Positions 39,845 through 52,800 of a stretch of 64,000 bases of DNA are shown here, piece after piece. The translations under genes were made by a program, and so were the position numbers. Numbering within the stretch: the first letter of the stretch is position 1; each line of letters opens with the position of its first letter. This DNA is from Sacculina carcini. Lineage: Eukaryota; Arthropoda; Thecostraca; Sacculinidae. The notes beneath the pieces are model-generated. The model saw nothing but the letters and a program-made list of their open reading frames with translations, did no database searches and was not told the DNA's origin. Where the stretch lies: positions 1,272,501-1,336,500 of the forward strand of contig OU696594.1 of NCBI GenBank assembly GCA_916048095.2, written 5' to 3'.

Positions 39845-40084
39845 TGAATTTATGCATGGGGAAAGCCTTACGGCCCCGGCTGGCACACCGCAGGTCCGGC
39901 CGCACGGGTTTTGCAGTCACCGCCAGCACAGAAACTGCACGGCTGCGCGCACACAAAACCAGCAGTGCGACAATTGGGCTACCCTTTCAGGAACGGGCCC
40001 AAACGTTTCACCTCGCCAGGGAAACGAACCCTGGACCTCTCGTGCACAGAGCGTGCGTCTTAGCCACTCGGCTACGAGGCGGAC
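39845..40084 (-). mobile_element. tRNA-derived SINE
   Basis: The minus strand begins with a tRNA-like head: a CCTCG/CGAGG acceptor-like stem, A box TAGCCGAGTGG (plus 40064-40074), B box GGTTCGTTTCC (plus 40020-40030) and a T stem CCAGG/CCTGG. A GC-rich body without coding follows down to about 39845. It interrupts the start of the L2-like endonuclease. Pol III transcription from these boxes would be expected. An isolated degenerate tRNA is less likely because of the non-tRNA body. Confidence 0.75.
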
Positions 40085-40690
40085 TAAACAATAATGGTAC
40101 AGCCTCTACTTTCCTCTCTGATTTTGATTCGCTAATTTCTTATTTTTCTGAGCGCCTCTCTCACAATTTCATCGTTATGGGAGACTTCAACATCTGGGTG
40201 GATTCCCCTTCCTCTCATCCTTATGCGTCCGAATTTATTCACTTACTTGATTCCTGGGATCTTAAAATCATGAACTGCGCCGCAACTCATCTATCTGGAC
40301 ACACTCTTGATATTGTTATTTCGACTCCCTCTTCTTCCAAACTGTTTTTCGCTGAAACAATAACCTATCCACCCGCTCCTGAAATTTCTGACCATAGCCT
40401 TATTACTTTTCAACTGTTTTTACCTCGGCCGCCTAAACAATCCTCAAATCCAATATTTCACTATCGCAATTACAAACTTTTTGATCCCTCTAAATTTCAC
40501 TTTTTGGTTAACTCAATATTCTGCCTCTCTAACTATGTTCATCTCCCTCCACTTGTTCTCCCTGATTTCTTATCTGAAGCTCTTTCTCATATTAATTATG
40601 CAATTTTTCCTTTGTGCCCACGTACTCACCGTTTCAGCTCCCCCTCCTCCCTGGTGGTCTGCTCATCTTCGTCACTTGCAGTCTGAATGT
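40085..40690 (+). pseudogene. L2-like LINE, endonuclease C-terminal part
   Basis: FLSDFDSLISYFSERL, IVMGDFNIWVDSPSSHPYAS, LSGHTLDIVISTPSSS and APEISDHSLITFQLF give the second half of an APE endonuclease (GDFN, LDIVI, SDH). The N-terminal half is absent, replaced on the left by the SINE and truncated sequence. A frameshift near 40615 separates it from the RT frame. Confidence 0.75.
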
Positions 40691-42499
40691 CGATCTCTTG
40701 AGAGCTCTTGGCGTCGATTTTGCTCTTGTTCATCTTGGAATTCTTTTCGCACAGCCCGAGACTTATTTCTTTCTGCGGTTGCTTCTTCCAAATCGAACTT
40801 CTATCTTTCCAAGCTGAGTGAGCACCGTGCATCTTCTCGCTTGCACTGGTCAACCCTGAAAGCTATTTCCGGTCGAGCTCATCAGCCATCATGCTCAATC
40901 ACCGCCTCCAATTTTTTTCATTTCTTTGCTGAGAAAGTCTCGGTTCTGCATTCCAGCATTCAACCTTCTTCCTCTCCTTTATCCTTTTCATCGTCAATCG
41001 AATCTTTGTCGTCATTCTCTTTCATTCCTATATCAAAGACAGCGCGTTATCTCAGAAAACTCCAGAAATCTTGCTGCCCTACCGATTCAATAAACTTTTC
41101 TACACTTTCTGATTCAATTCTTCTACTGGCTCCCTTCTTCACTCATTTGATTAACTTCTCGTTTCTACACGGCATTTTTCTTGCCTCCAAGCATGCATCT
41201 ATAACGCCTATTCTTAAGAAACATTGTCTTGATCCTACTCTACCATGTAATTATCGACCCATCTCGATCTTATCTCTCCCTTCGAAACTCCTTGAATCAG
41301 CCATCTTGGATCAACTCCGTCCAGTTATACAATCTGCTCTTGACTTTCATCAATCTGGTTTCGTTTCAAACCACTCTACTGAAATCCTGCTACTATCACT
41401 TGTCACCGTTTTTTTCTCACATTTCTCATATGGCAAGTCTGTTATTCTCATTTCGCTAGACTTCTCTTCTGCTTTTGACCTTGTAGACCATTCCATCTTA
41501 AGTCAAGATCTCGCTCATGCTAGTCTTTCCTCTAGTGCATATTCTCTACTTACATCTTACCTCACTAACCGATCTTACTCAGTCCGATGCAGCTCAACTA
41601 CCTCATCGTCTGTCATTCTCACTTCTCGAGTGCCACAAGGCTCGCTCCTTGGTCCTCTCCTCTTCAATCTCTATGTCTCATCCTTATGCTTAATCTTGCG
41701 CCGCTATCCTATTGCGTACCATATTTATGCTGACGACGTCCAAATATTTTTTCCCCTCACTTTATCTTCCTCATGTCTAGCTTCTGAACTTCTTAATGAT
41801 ATATCTTATTGGGCTGCCTCGAGGAAACTTGTCCTCAATCATTCAAAGACTGAATACTTTGTATTTCACCCTCCTAGAATCACCCCTCACAATATTCGCA
41901 TCTTGGGAGTTATATTCGATCCATCACTTTTCTTCTCAAGTCATTTCTCTCAGCTCACTCGCTCTTGCCGTTTTATCATTCGCCAATTTTATCCTATCCG
42001 TGCTTTCATTGATGAAGCATCTGCCACCCAATTAGTCAATTCCTACATCATCTCAAAAATTGATTACTGCAACTCTCTCTTCTTTCATCTTCCTTTTAAA
42101 TCTATCCGACAGCTTCAATCTGTGATTAATTTAGCATGTCGATTTGTTTTGCGACTTCCTCCTAAAACTCCTACATCATCCCACCTCCGGCAGCTTGGCT
42201 GGCTTCCTGCTCTTTCACGGATTTGATTCAAAATTTGCTGTTTGACATTCAAATTGATTCATTCTCAATCTTCACCATTGTATCTTCGTTCTCTTCTCAT
42301 ACCCAGCGTTCGCTCTGATAGTCGCCATCGTAAGCCTTTAGTTAGTCCTCCCGCTATCAATTCATCTCCCTGGTCGTCCAAATCTTATACATTTTATGCT
42401 CCTCGTATATATAACTCGCTTCCCTCACACATTCTTGAAAAAACGTCTGTCAAGTCTTTCTCTGTCGCCTTGCACAAACACCTACTTGAATCTGCTTGA
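40620..42499 (+). pseudogene. L2-like LINE reverse transcriptase
   Basis: One frame carries PPPPWWSAHLRHLQSECRSL, ASITPILKKHCLDPTLPCNY, RPISILSLPSKLLESAIL, QSGFVSNHSTEILLLSL, LDFSSAFDLVDHSIL, RVPQGSLLGPLLFNLYVSSL (Gly of GVPQG is Arg), YHIYADDVQIFFPL, ILGVIFDPSLFFSSHF, KIDYCNSLFFHLPF and CRFVLRLPPKTPTSSHL. A TGA at 42224-42226 interrupts. The same frame then continues FKICCLTFKLIHSQ to the FYAPRIYNSLPSHIL C-terminus, stopping at 42497-42499. It is one nonsense codon and one frameshift away from a complete ORF2. Confidence 0.88.
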
Positions 42500-42582
42500 T
42501 GTAACCTACCCTGTAATCTGTTTCCGTAATCTTCCAACTCTTATCCTCATTGTGATCTACTGTGTTTGGCTGGTTGACTCAC

Positions 42583-42790
42583 TTCGGTCCGGTAAATTGT
42601 CTGGTCAGGAGAATTCCTGCTACTGGTACTGTGTAGCCCAGTACAACCAGTTTCATAGTCGAGTGGTCGGCGACTAAACCGGCTCCCCCACTGGTTCCCA
42701 CCAGTGAGGAGGGTGGCTAGACACCCAGCAGGACTAAAAATATAACCTGTCCAAGGGCGAAAGAGCTACTCGCTAGCCAACGGCCATCTA
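42583..42790 (+). other. GC-rich, hairpin-dense segment in the L2-like 3-prime UTR
   Basis: It contains CACTGGT-tccc-ACCAGTG (42689-42706) with flanking CTCC/GGAG, GGGTG-gctaga-CACCC, GGAC/GTCC, and a long-range GGCTAG/CTAGCC pair (42714 and 42773). The segment stands out in an AT-rich UTR. It could be a recognition structure for the RT or a separate inserted element. Confidence 0.45.
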
Positions 42791-42894
42791 GAATTTATTT
42801 TTATTATTTTATATCCTATGCTTTTTTTATTCTATTTTCCCATTATATATTTTCTCTCTTTCCATTATATGCTCTATTACATAACATTATTCAT

Positions 42895-43035
42895 ATATGT
42901 ATATGTGTATGCATGTGTATGTGTATATATGTGCGTGTGTATGTTTCGTGTGCATGTGTTTGTGTGTATGTGTTTGTGTGTATGTGTTTGTGTGTATGTG
43001 TTTGTGTGTATGTGTTTGTGTGTATGTGTGTATGT
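42895..43035. repeat. TG-rich microsatellite
   Basis: TGTGTATGTGTT repeats with period 12 at about 42955-43030, preceded by ATGTATATGTG repeats. Cys/Val-rich frames across it are artefacts. Confidence 0.9.
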
Positions 43036-43203
43036 ATGTGTTCAATTTTGCAAGCACCCATGTACTTTCTGTCGATTTGTGCTCCATATTTTTGTCCCCA
43101 TACCGCTCTGTGTCTACACTTTATTACCCTGCTCCTGCTCGCGCATTTGTCCTCGAAAGTGTGCTATATTAAATACATGTTGTTGTTGTTTTGTTTGTTG
43201 TTG

Positions 43204-44250
43204 TCCGAAGGAGATGAAATTTCAGCCATCGAGGTGATATCATCAACATATCCATATACAGGGTTGCGTGTGGTTGTGTACAGGTCAGCGGTGTAAATGT
43301 TGAGCAAAATAGGACCCAACACACTTCCCTGTGGGACACCGGAGACAATGCTCTGCCAGCCACTGTATGCTCCATCGATGGCAACACGTTGTACGCGATT
43401 GGAGAGAAATTGATGCAAAACAATTAGCAAGCGGCCGCCGACTCCAATGTTTCTCAGTTTTTGCAACAAGCCCTGGTGGCTCATACGGTCAAATGCTGCC
43501 GAGAAATCCAACTGCACAATCCAGGATTCACTGTCTTTGTCTAGCACTTGCTGGAGCTCATGCGTGATAGTAAGCAGAGCGTCAGTCGTGCTGAATTTTT
43601 TGCGGTATGCAAATTGGTTTTCCGACAGCAGATTGTTGCTCTCCAGGTACTTGGACAGTCTGGAAGATATCAAGTGCTCAAATATTTTGGAGAGAATCGG
43701 CGTAATTGATATCGGCCGGTAGTTTTCAACATCAGCTGAATTGGTTCCTTTTGGTATGGGCGTGATATTCGTTACCCGCCAACATGATGTAAACGAACCA
43801 GTCTTCATCAAGCGCCTGAAAAGAGCACTGAGCTTCGGAGCTAGAGTATCTGCAGCGTTCTTGAAAAATAGCGGAAACATATTCAGAGGGTCTGTTCCTC
43901 CGTGGGCATCAAGGTCTTTTATGAGATTCGCCACTTCTTTTGATCGGAAGGCGATACCTTTGATTTTTGGGGCGAGGACAGATGAATCGTCAGACGGAAT
44001 GGACCCTTGACATTGCTTGGTATTGAAGTGATCTATAAGCAACTCTGCCTTCTCTGTTGGGTTGCTTTTGAGCTCACCGTTCGCTGAAAATAAAGGAGGG
44101 ACAGACAGGTCATGTCCAAACACTGACGATTTCAACGTTGACCACCATTTGTGGGCGTCATTGGATGATGTTAGCTTTTCAGAAAGTTTCTTTGAATGAC
44201 ATGTTTCCGCTTCTGATTACACATGCTCAGCATGGCGTCTGGCCTCAGAG
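43204..44250 (-). pseudogene. Element A, RT N-terminal part, minus copy
   Basis: From 44135 downward: KSSVFGHDLSVPPLFSANGE, GGTDPLNMFPLFFKNAADTL, ITPIPKGTNSADVENYRPIS, ENQFAYRKKFSTTDALLTI, WIVQLDFSAAFDRMSHQGLL, SGVPQGSVLGPILLNIYTAD and YGYVDDITSM. The YADD box reads YVDD here. It is cut at 43204 by the L2-like insertion. Close to the plus-strand copy throughout. Upstream coding is replaced near 44250 by a short (ATTTGT)n run. Confidence 0.85.
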
Positions 44251-44930
44251 TAGTATTTGTATTTGTATTTGTGTTTGTTCAATGCATCGATGGGTCATTC
44301 CTTCTGCTGCAGATTTGAAACTTTAATTGCTTTCAATTCATCATTCACCTTCACCCAGTCAACATTGTTCTTCATGTGCACGAGCCTTGAAATCGTGTAA
44401 GGAGACACCTTATGTCTCAATGTCAACTTCACGGACAGCGACGATCTGAACTTCCTATTGGAGCTTCCACGTTTACACTCACGATATCTGAGACGTCTGT
44501 CATAACCAAGTCCAAACAGTTTCCCACTTGATGTGTGGGACCGGACACCATTTGGGAGCAGCCAGAAATGTTGCAGAAATCATATGCTGCTCTACCATGA
44601 GCGTCTGTAGGACATGTCGACAAGAGCCACTCACGGTGATGGGCGTTCATGTCTCCCACAAAAACAAATGCTGACTTGGTGTCCTTCTCCTGAATTGTTG
44701 ACATGGCTGACAATAGACATTCGTAGATAGAGTCGTTACTGTCTGGCTTTCGGTAGGCTCCAAAGATGTACAATTTCATCAAGGCGGTGTTGACACGCAG
44801 CAGCATAACTTCATAAAAAGTGCAGTCGTGCGCTGTAATTCTCGTTGCTGAAAAGCCTTTGCGTACGTACACTGTCATGCCACGCCGCCTGCTCGTTGTT
44901 AACGCTCACTGCTGAGCTCATTGTTAAACA
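44251..44930 (-). pseudogene. Element A endonuclease remnant, minus copy
   Basis: From 44878: MTVYVRKGFSATRITAHDCT, LMKLYIFGAYRKPDSNDSI, AFVFVGDMNAHHREWLLST, NCLDLVMTDVSDIV and PIGSSDR. This is the C-terminal two thirds of an APE endonuclease (GDMN, LDLVMTD, SSD). The N-terminal third with the first Asn and Glu is absent, so the element is 5-prime truncated near 44930. The link to the RT is broken by frameshifts. Confidence 0.75.
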
Positions 44931-45261
44931 CATATCGCAAGGCAAAATGTCCAATGGGCGACAACAAAGACAGAGTATGAGAGCAACACAGATTTAGTTG
45001 GCACCTCAGTGCGAGGAAAGAGCTGGGCGCTGACGGAAAAAGGTAAACCGACCGTTAGCCGTCGGGGCGGGGCTATAATTTTCAGCCCGCCACGTCAACA
45101 AAGCAGACATGATGCAGAAAATAATACATATATCCATGAAGAGCACTTATATTTATAGACAAAGTTAAATTAAATAATATACAAACTGGACTGAAAAGTG
45201 ACGAAAAAGAATGTGATGAGGGAATTCAGCAGGAAGATTGCAAAGCACTATGGCTGCGAAC
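44931..45261. other. Spacer between element A and the array
   Basis: No gene seen. A GC-rich patch (GCCGTCGGGGCGGGGCTATA near 45058) is followed by AT-rich sequence. It has no match to the array. Confidence 0.3.
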
Positions 45262-46564
45262 CAACTATTAGAATAAGAATATGCAAATTCAGAACAGGAA
45301 TTTTCTATTGGTTTAGATTTTACAATTTAGAGTTTTCTATTAGACTGGCTGTTTGCATTTAAATATATATTACTTTTGTTTAATTAATTGTTCCGAACGA
45401 CGGGTGGGTTTAAACATTCAATTTTACCGTGTGGAATGAATTCATAAACAAAACTCACGGGCTTGATTTCAAGATCCAGACTCACTAATGTAAATGTGAC
45501 TTAAATGGTGTATAATTATATCGCATTATGCAACAAATGTGAATTTAGCTGCCTTACAGTTTGGTTCCGATACTATATTGGCGGGTTGAGAGAAAAGTAT
45601 TGGTGGGCCGCTTGTTTGGGACCCCTGGGGTAGATAATCTCAGTATTCTGATTACAAATTATGATCGAATCAGTATATTTTGTGATCACAAACTATTAAG
45701 TTAAATCATCTCAGACTAGGCTGAGTGCGGTCAAGATTGGATGGTTGGGTTGGGTTGGGTAGGTTTGACTCAGGTTATATGGGTTTTAATGATAGCGGAA
45801 AATATATAAGTTTAAGCAATACATATTATAGCGGTAAAAGTAAAATAGTACTTAAGCAAATGATGTTGGGGAATGATGTTAAGTAATAAATATAGTTTGG
45901 AAACATTCTGATGAAAAGATTTCATCATCTTTCATTGTTTGTTTCGTGTTTGTGTTATGAAGTATACCACACGACGGGCAGATTTATATATCAGGCGGCT
46001 TGAGGGATAATATTTGTCAAAATTAAAACAAAAATATTCACATTTAGACTTTTCTATTGGTCAAGATATTTATAGCTTACATTTTTTGCTTTTAAATTTG
46101 TATTCATTATATTTTATGGATTTGATATGAATTTTATTGTATGAATTGTTCCGCACGACGGGCGGGTTTAAAAAAAAGTGTTTTTAGTTCATTTTTTCAA
46201 ATGGTTCATTTAAAAATATGTATTTTTTTTAAATAAAAATGATCCGCGGGCAGCAACTATAGACAATAGAACGTTCAATTTCCCCTGTAGAATTAATCCA
46301 TACACAAACCAATGGATTTTACTTCAAGATCCAGAACGGATCGTGTTCTAGCTCTGAATTATTCAACACGACGGGCGGGTTTAAAAATGACTCAGGCGGA
46401 CTGAGGGGAATATGTTGTCGAAATAAAAATAATTAAACTTATAATTTTCAATTGATAAATATTTTATGAGTGTATCCTATTGCATTTTTAATTTTCCATA
46501 TTTTTTTATGAATTGAATATGAATTTCATGTTATGAATTTCTCCGCACAACGGGCGGGTATTAA

Positions 46565-46830
46565 TGCCATATATATACATAAAGAAGAAATTATCTGTCT
46601 GTCTGTGTATGTATGCTTGAATATGAGGTGACATAATTGCGCTGGTTCAATGGTATATATATACATAAAGAAGAAATTATCTGTCTGTCTGTGTATGTAT
46701 GCTTGAATATGAGGTGACATAATTGCGCAGGTTCAATGGTATATATATACATAAAGAAGAAATTATCTGTCTGTCTGTGTATGTATGCTTGAATATGAGG
46801 TGACATAGTTGCGCGGGTTCAATGGTATAG
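46565..46830. repeat. Triplicated Helitron-like 5-prime end (90-bp unit)
   Basis: TATATATACATAAAGAAGAA, then ATTATCTGTCTGTCTGTGTA, then a segment ending TTGCGC-GGTTCAATGG, repeated three times in tandem (46569, 46651, 46740). Other copies lie near 51230, 51697, 52078, 52167, 57253 and 61725. The minus-strand open frames here are artefacts of the repeat. Confidence 0.7.
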
Positions 46831-47932
46831 ATCAGGGGCTTAATTGTTCCGCACGACGGGCGGGTAAAATGCTACTGGGAACAAAGTAAACTACTGAATT
46901 ATTGTACCATATAGAACCATTAAATAAAAAACCATTTTATTTAATAAAAAACCATTTGAATATTAGTTAGTTAGTTGTCTTTAGTTGGTTTATATATAAA
47001 GAACCATTCGTGTTGGGGCTTAATTGTTCCGCACGACGGGCGGGTTTAAATATGAGGCTGTTCGAGGGAAAATGTTAAATGTTTTGCTTTTTAATTTGTA
47101 TTCAGTTTATTTTATGGATTGAATATGCATTTTATTTTATGGATTGAATATGCATTTTATTTTATAAATTGTTCAGCACGATGGGCGGGTTTAAATATGA
47201 GACGGGCTGAAGGAAAATATGTTGTCAAAAAATATAATTGAATTTAGACTTTTCAATTGAGTAAGATTTTAATGAGTATATCTGTTTTCTTTTTTAATTT
47301 GCAATATGTTTATGAATTAAATATGAATTTCATCTTATGAATTGCTCCGCACAACTGGCGGGCTTCAATGCTAGACGGTGATATTAAGTTATTAAAATAT
47401 TTTGGAAACATTATGATGAAAAAGTGTAGTCATTTTTCATTGTTTCGTGTCTGAGTTCTGAATTATTCAGCACGACGGGCATGTATAAATATGAGGCGGT
47501 TTAGGCAAACTATTTTATGAAAATAAATATGAAAATAAAGAAATTTAGAATTTTGTATGCGTTTACTCCATTCTTTTTTAATTCATATTCCTTTTCTCTC
47601 ATGAATTGAATACAAATTTAATAGTATGAACTGTTTCGCACGACGGGCGGGTTTACATGCTAGGATTTTCATTGTTTGTTACGTTTTTGTGTTCTGAATT
47701 ATTCCGCACAATGGGTTGGTTTATATATGAGGCGGGTTGAGGGAAAATATTATGTCAAAATAAAAATAAAAATATTCACACTTGGACTTTTCTATTGAGT
47801 AAGATGAGATGATACACTGATGAGTTTTCATTTTATTTTTTAATTTGGAATATTTATATGAATATGAATTATTATGAATATTAATTCCATTTTATGAATT
47901 CCTCCGCACAACGGGCGGGTTTTAATGCTATA

Positions 47933-49886
47933 TCTATATATATATAAAAGAGATCCTCTGTCTGTGTGTCTGTCTGTCTGTCTGTTTGTCTGTCCCACCC
48001 TCCTTGGTCACATTTTCAGCAAGCTGCTACTCGGTAACCACTTAATGTACCCGCCAACAATTTATACCATTACGCTGGAAATTTTCTTGTCTACACGATA
48101 GGATAAATTTAAAATTTTAAAAATGAAATCAAAAAAAGTTATCGCGGTGAAAAGACAAAATGAACCCTGAAAAATGCGAAAATTTTGGTCAATATTCCTA
48201 CATCTACTCCTCATAAACCAGAAATGGTACAGTAATACAGATTATACCACTGTGTAGAGAATTTTCTGTTCTACAAGATAGGTTATAATTCATATCCAAA
48301 GATAGAACATAAAAGATGTAAACATGACAAAATTTCAATCTATATTCAAAATTATATTTAAACTCCACGCGTCCGATTTTCTATACTTTTTTCTCTATTT
48401 ATCAAAAACTAATTATCACACATCTAAATAAATAATACCATCATGCTGGGAATTTGTTTTGCTACAACACGGTATAATGTTTAATTTTCCAAAGTGTATT
48501 AAAAAAAAGTTACGGCGGTGTGAAGTATAAATGACAAAGTCAAAAAGGCATAATTATCGCACAAAAACGTGAATATTTTGGTCAATATTCCGCTATCTAT
48601 TCCTCATAAATCAGCAATGGTACAGCTATGAAAATTATACTATTGTGTAGATAATTTTGTGTTCTACAAGAAAAGTTATAATTTATACCCTCAAATGATA
48701 CAAAAAATGTGTAAAATTGGCAAAATTGTCAAATACATCCAAAATTACACTTGATCACCGGGCGCCTAAATTAATTCATTTTTCTACCTATTTCTCAGGA
48801 ACTATTTGTCACACATTAAAATAAATTATATCATCGTGCTGGAAATTGTATTTTTTAAAATGCGGTATAATTTTTAATTTTCCAAAGTGTATCTGAAGGA
48901 AGTTACGGCGGTGTAAAGTCAAAAGGACATATTGCCAATTTGACAGCTATTTTTCGCACTTGCGATTACACAGGAATATACTACTGTGTAGAGAATTTTG
49001 TGTTCTACAATAAAAGGTGTAATTTATACCCACAAATGATACAAAAAAACGTGTAAAATTGGCAAAATTCTCAAATACATCCAAAATTACACTTGAACAC
49101 CGGGTGACTACAATTTATTCATTTTTATACCCATTTCTCAGCAACTGTTTGTCACACCTTAAAATTAATTATACCATCGTGCTAGAAATTTTGTTTCCTA
49201 CAGTACGGTATAATTATTAATTTTCCAAAGTGTATCTGAACGAAGTTACGACGGTGTAAGGTCAAAATGTCATGTTGCCAATTTGACAGCTATTATGCGT
49301 ACTTGCGATTACACATGAATATACACTGATTAAATTTCACTGAAGTCCAATCACAATTTACGCACTTGCGATTACACAGGAATATACTACTGTGTAGAGA
49401 ATTTTGTGTTCTACAAGATAAGCTATAATTTATACCCACAAATGATACAAAAAACGTGTAAAATTGGCAAAATTCTCAAATACATCCAAAATTACACTTG
49501 AACACCGGGCGACTAAAATTAATTCATTTTTCTACTATTTCTCAGTAACTATTTGTTACACATAAAAATAAATTATACCATCGTTCTAGAAATCTTGTCT
49601 TCTACAATACGGTATAATTTGTAATTTTCCAAAGGGTATCTGAAGGAAGTTACGGCGGTGTAAAGTCAAAAGGACATATTGCCAATTTGACAGCTATTAT
49701 GCGTACTTGCGATTACACAGGAATATACACCGATTAAATTTCACTGAAGCCCAATCACAATTAAGAATGCATCATATTATCTCCAAGCATGGATGGTGTG
49801 GTTTTAATGCGTACAGTTTAATTAATGCTACACTCTACTGAATATAAAGGCTTTATTGTCCTCAATAACGTTCCGCACGACGGGCG
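47933..49886 (+). mobile_element. Helitron-like non-autonomous element 1 with four subrepeats
   Basis: It starts TCTATATATATATAAAAGAG plus a CTGT-rich run, then CCACCCTCCTTGGTCACATT. The interior holds TGTGTAGA-AATTTT blocks at 48251, 48644, 48985 and 49391 (periods 393, 341, 406). Each is followed by a ATACGGTATAATTTTTAATT box and GTTACGGCGGTGT. It closes near the GC box at 49869. No Rep/helicase coding, and a clean CTRR 3-prime terminus is not present. Confidence 0.5.
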
Positions 49887-52800
49887 GGTAAAATGCTATT
49901 GGGAACAAAGTAAACTACTGAATTTAACTGTGTAATTTAATTGGTTTAATTTCAAGTTGCATAAGCATAAGTTGCATAAGGATATGGGCTGCAATATCAT
50001 GTAATGCCAACTTATGCTGTTTTAGCGGAAGCATTAACCTGGAATTATAGAGATGACAGAAGATTGCATTGTTTTGATAGTGTTGTGGAAAAACATGTTT
50101 TCTAAATTGAAACATAAATTTCACATTTAGACTTTTATATTAGCTATAACTTTCCTGTGGGTTTGTTTTTCTTTTTCAATTTGCACTAATTTTTTTATGA
50201 ATTGAATATTAATTATATTTTATGAACTGTTCCGCACGACGGGCGAATTAAATGTATCTATAAAGAGTGGGTTTAAATGATAGCGAGGTATATGATATTT
50301 TGCTAGCAGTAAATATTCTAGCGATAAAAGTAGAATAGCTCTTAAGCAAATGATTTTGGAGAATGATGTGAACCTTTAAATATATTTTGCGATCTGATGA
50401 TATATGTATTAGGAATAATACGTAGCAGAATATAGATTGCATAATATAATATCGGCTGTAATATCAAGGGCTGTATTATCGGTGTAATCCAAAAAATAAC
50501 AACTGTATGAATATGATGCATTAGTGGAAGCATTAACCGGGAATTATGAGATAATATGATAATGGTGTATAATTATATCGCATTATGCAACAAATGTGAA
50601 TTTAGCTACCTTACAGTTTGGTCCCGATACTATATTGGCGGGTTGAGAGAAAAGTATTGGTGGGCCGCGTGTTTGGGACCCCTGGGGTAGATAATCTCAG
50701 TCTTCTGATTACAAATTATGATCGCATCAGTATATTTTGTGATCACAAACTAATAAGTTAAATCACCTCAGACTAGGCTGAGAGCGGTCAAGATTGGATG
50801 GTTGGGTTGGGTTGGGTAGGTTTGACTCAGGTTATATTGGGTTTTAATGATAGCGGAAAATATATAAATTTTAACAATAAATATTATAGCGGTAAAAGTG
50901 AAATAGTACTTAAGCAAATGATATTGGGGAATGATGTTAAGTAATAAATATAGTTTGGAAACATTCTGATGAAAAGATTTCATCATCTTTCATTGTTTGT
51001 TTCGTGGTTGTGTTCTGAATTATACCACACGACGGGCAGATTTATATATCAGGCGGGTTGAGGGATAATATTTGTCAAAATAAGAACAAAAATATTCACA
51101 TTTAGACTTTTCTATTGGTTAAGATATTTATAGGTTACATTTTTTGGTTTTCAATTTGTATTCATTATATTTTATGGATTTGATATGAATTTTATTGTAT
51201 GAATTGCTCCGCACAACGGGCGGGTTTTAATGCTATATATATACATAAAGAAGAAATTATCTGTCTGTCTGTGTATGTATGCTTGAATATGAGGTGACAT
51301 AATTGCGCTGGTTCATGGTTCGCTGGTTCAATGATCAGGGGCTTGAAACGCAAACGAAGCGATGGCTCATTTTTATGAAATAAAAATGTCCCGCGGGCAG
51401 CAATAAAACGTTCAATTTCACCGTATAGAATGAATTCATATACAAAACTAATGGATTTGACTTCAAGAACCAGAACGGATGGTGTTCGAGTTCTGAATTA
51501 TTCCTCACGTCGGGAGGGTTTAAATATGAGGCGGGCTGAGTGAAAATATGTTGTCAAAATAAAATTAAAAATAATGAAATTTAGACTTTTTAATTAATTA
51601 AGGTCTTCATGAGTTTGCCTTATTTATTTTTAATTTGCAATATTTTTATGAATTGTTCCGCACAACGGGCGGGTTTTAATGCGGTTTTAATGCTATATAT
51701 ATATACAAAAAGAAGAAATTATCTGTCTGTCTGTGTATGTATGCTTGAATATGAGGTGACATAATTGCGCTGGTTCATGGTTCGCTGGTTCAATGACCAG
51801 GGGCTTCAAACGCAAACGAAGCAATGGCTCATTTTTATGAAATAAAAATGTCCCGCGGGCATTTAGACTTTTCTATTGGTCAAGATATTTATAGCTTACA
51901 TTTTTTGCTTTTCAATTTGTATTCATTATATTTTATGGATTTGATATGAATTTTATTGTATGAATTGTTCCGCACGACGGGTGGGTTTAAAAAAAAGTGT
52001 TTTTAGTTCATTTTTTCAAATGGTTCATGATTTGCTTGATTGTATGAATTGCTCCGCACAACGGGCGGGTATTAATGCCATATATATACATAAAGAAGAA
52101 ATTATCTGTCTGTCTGTGTATGTATGCTTGAATATGAGGTGACATAATTGCGCAGGTTCAATGATATATATATACATAAAGAAGAAATTATCTGTCTGTC
52201 TGTGTGTGTATGCTTGAATGAGGTGACATAATTGCGCGGGTTCAATGGTATAGATCAGGGGCTTAATTGTTCCGCACGACGGGCGGGTAAAATGCTACTG
52301 GGAACAAAGTAAACTACTGAATTATTGTACCATATAGAACCATTAAATAAAAAACCATTATTATATAATAAAGAACCATTTGAATATTAGTTAGTTAGTT
52401 GTCATTAGTTGGTTTATATATAAAGAACCATTGGTGTTGGGGCTTAATTGTTCCGCACGACGGGCGGGTTTAAATATGAGGCTGTTCGAGGGAAAATGTT
52501 AAATGTTTTGCTTTTTAATTTGTTTTCAGTTTATTTTATGGATTGAATATGCATTTTATTTTTATGGATTGAATATGCATTTTATTTTATAAATTGTTCA
52601 GCACGACGGGCGGGTTTAAATATGAGACGGGCTGAAGGAAAATATGTTGTCAAAAAATATAATTGAATTTAGACTTTTCAATTGAGTAAGATTTTAATGA
52701 GTATATCTGTTTTCTTTTTAAATTTACAATATGTTTATGAATTGAATATGAATTTCATCTTATGAATTGCTCCGCACAACTGGCGGGTTTCAATGCTAGA

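Larger units (their letters stand above)
39651..43203 (+). mobile_element. L2-like LINE inserted in element A
   Basis: The junctions are GTGGTCTG / CCCCTATC on the left and TTGTTGTTG / TCCGAAGG on the right. The uninterrupted plus-strand copy has the two target halves joined at 62886/62887 (reverse orientation), so the insert is 3553 bp. It carries a partial endonuclease, a nearly complete RT, a structured 3-prime UTR, a TG-rich tract and a (TTG)n tail. No clear target duplication is visible. Confidence 0.85.

Noticed and set aside
42818..43296. Cys/Val-rich open frames in three phases
   Set aside because: They cover a TG-rich microsatellite in a LINE 3-prime UTR.
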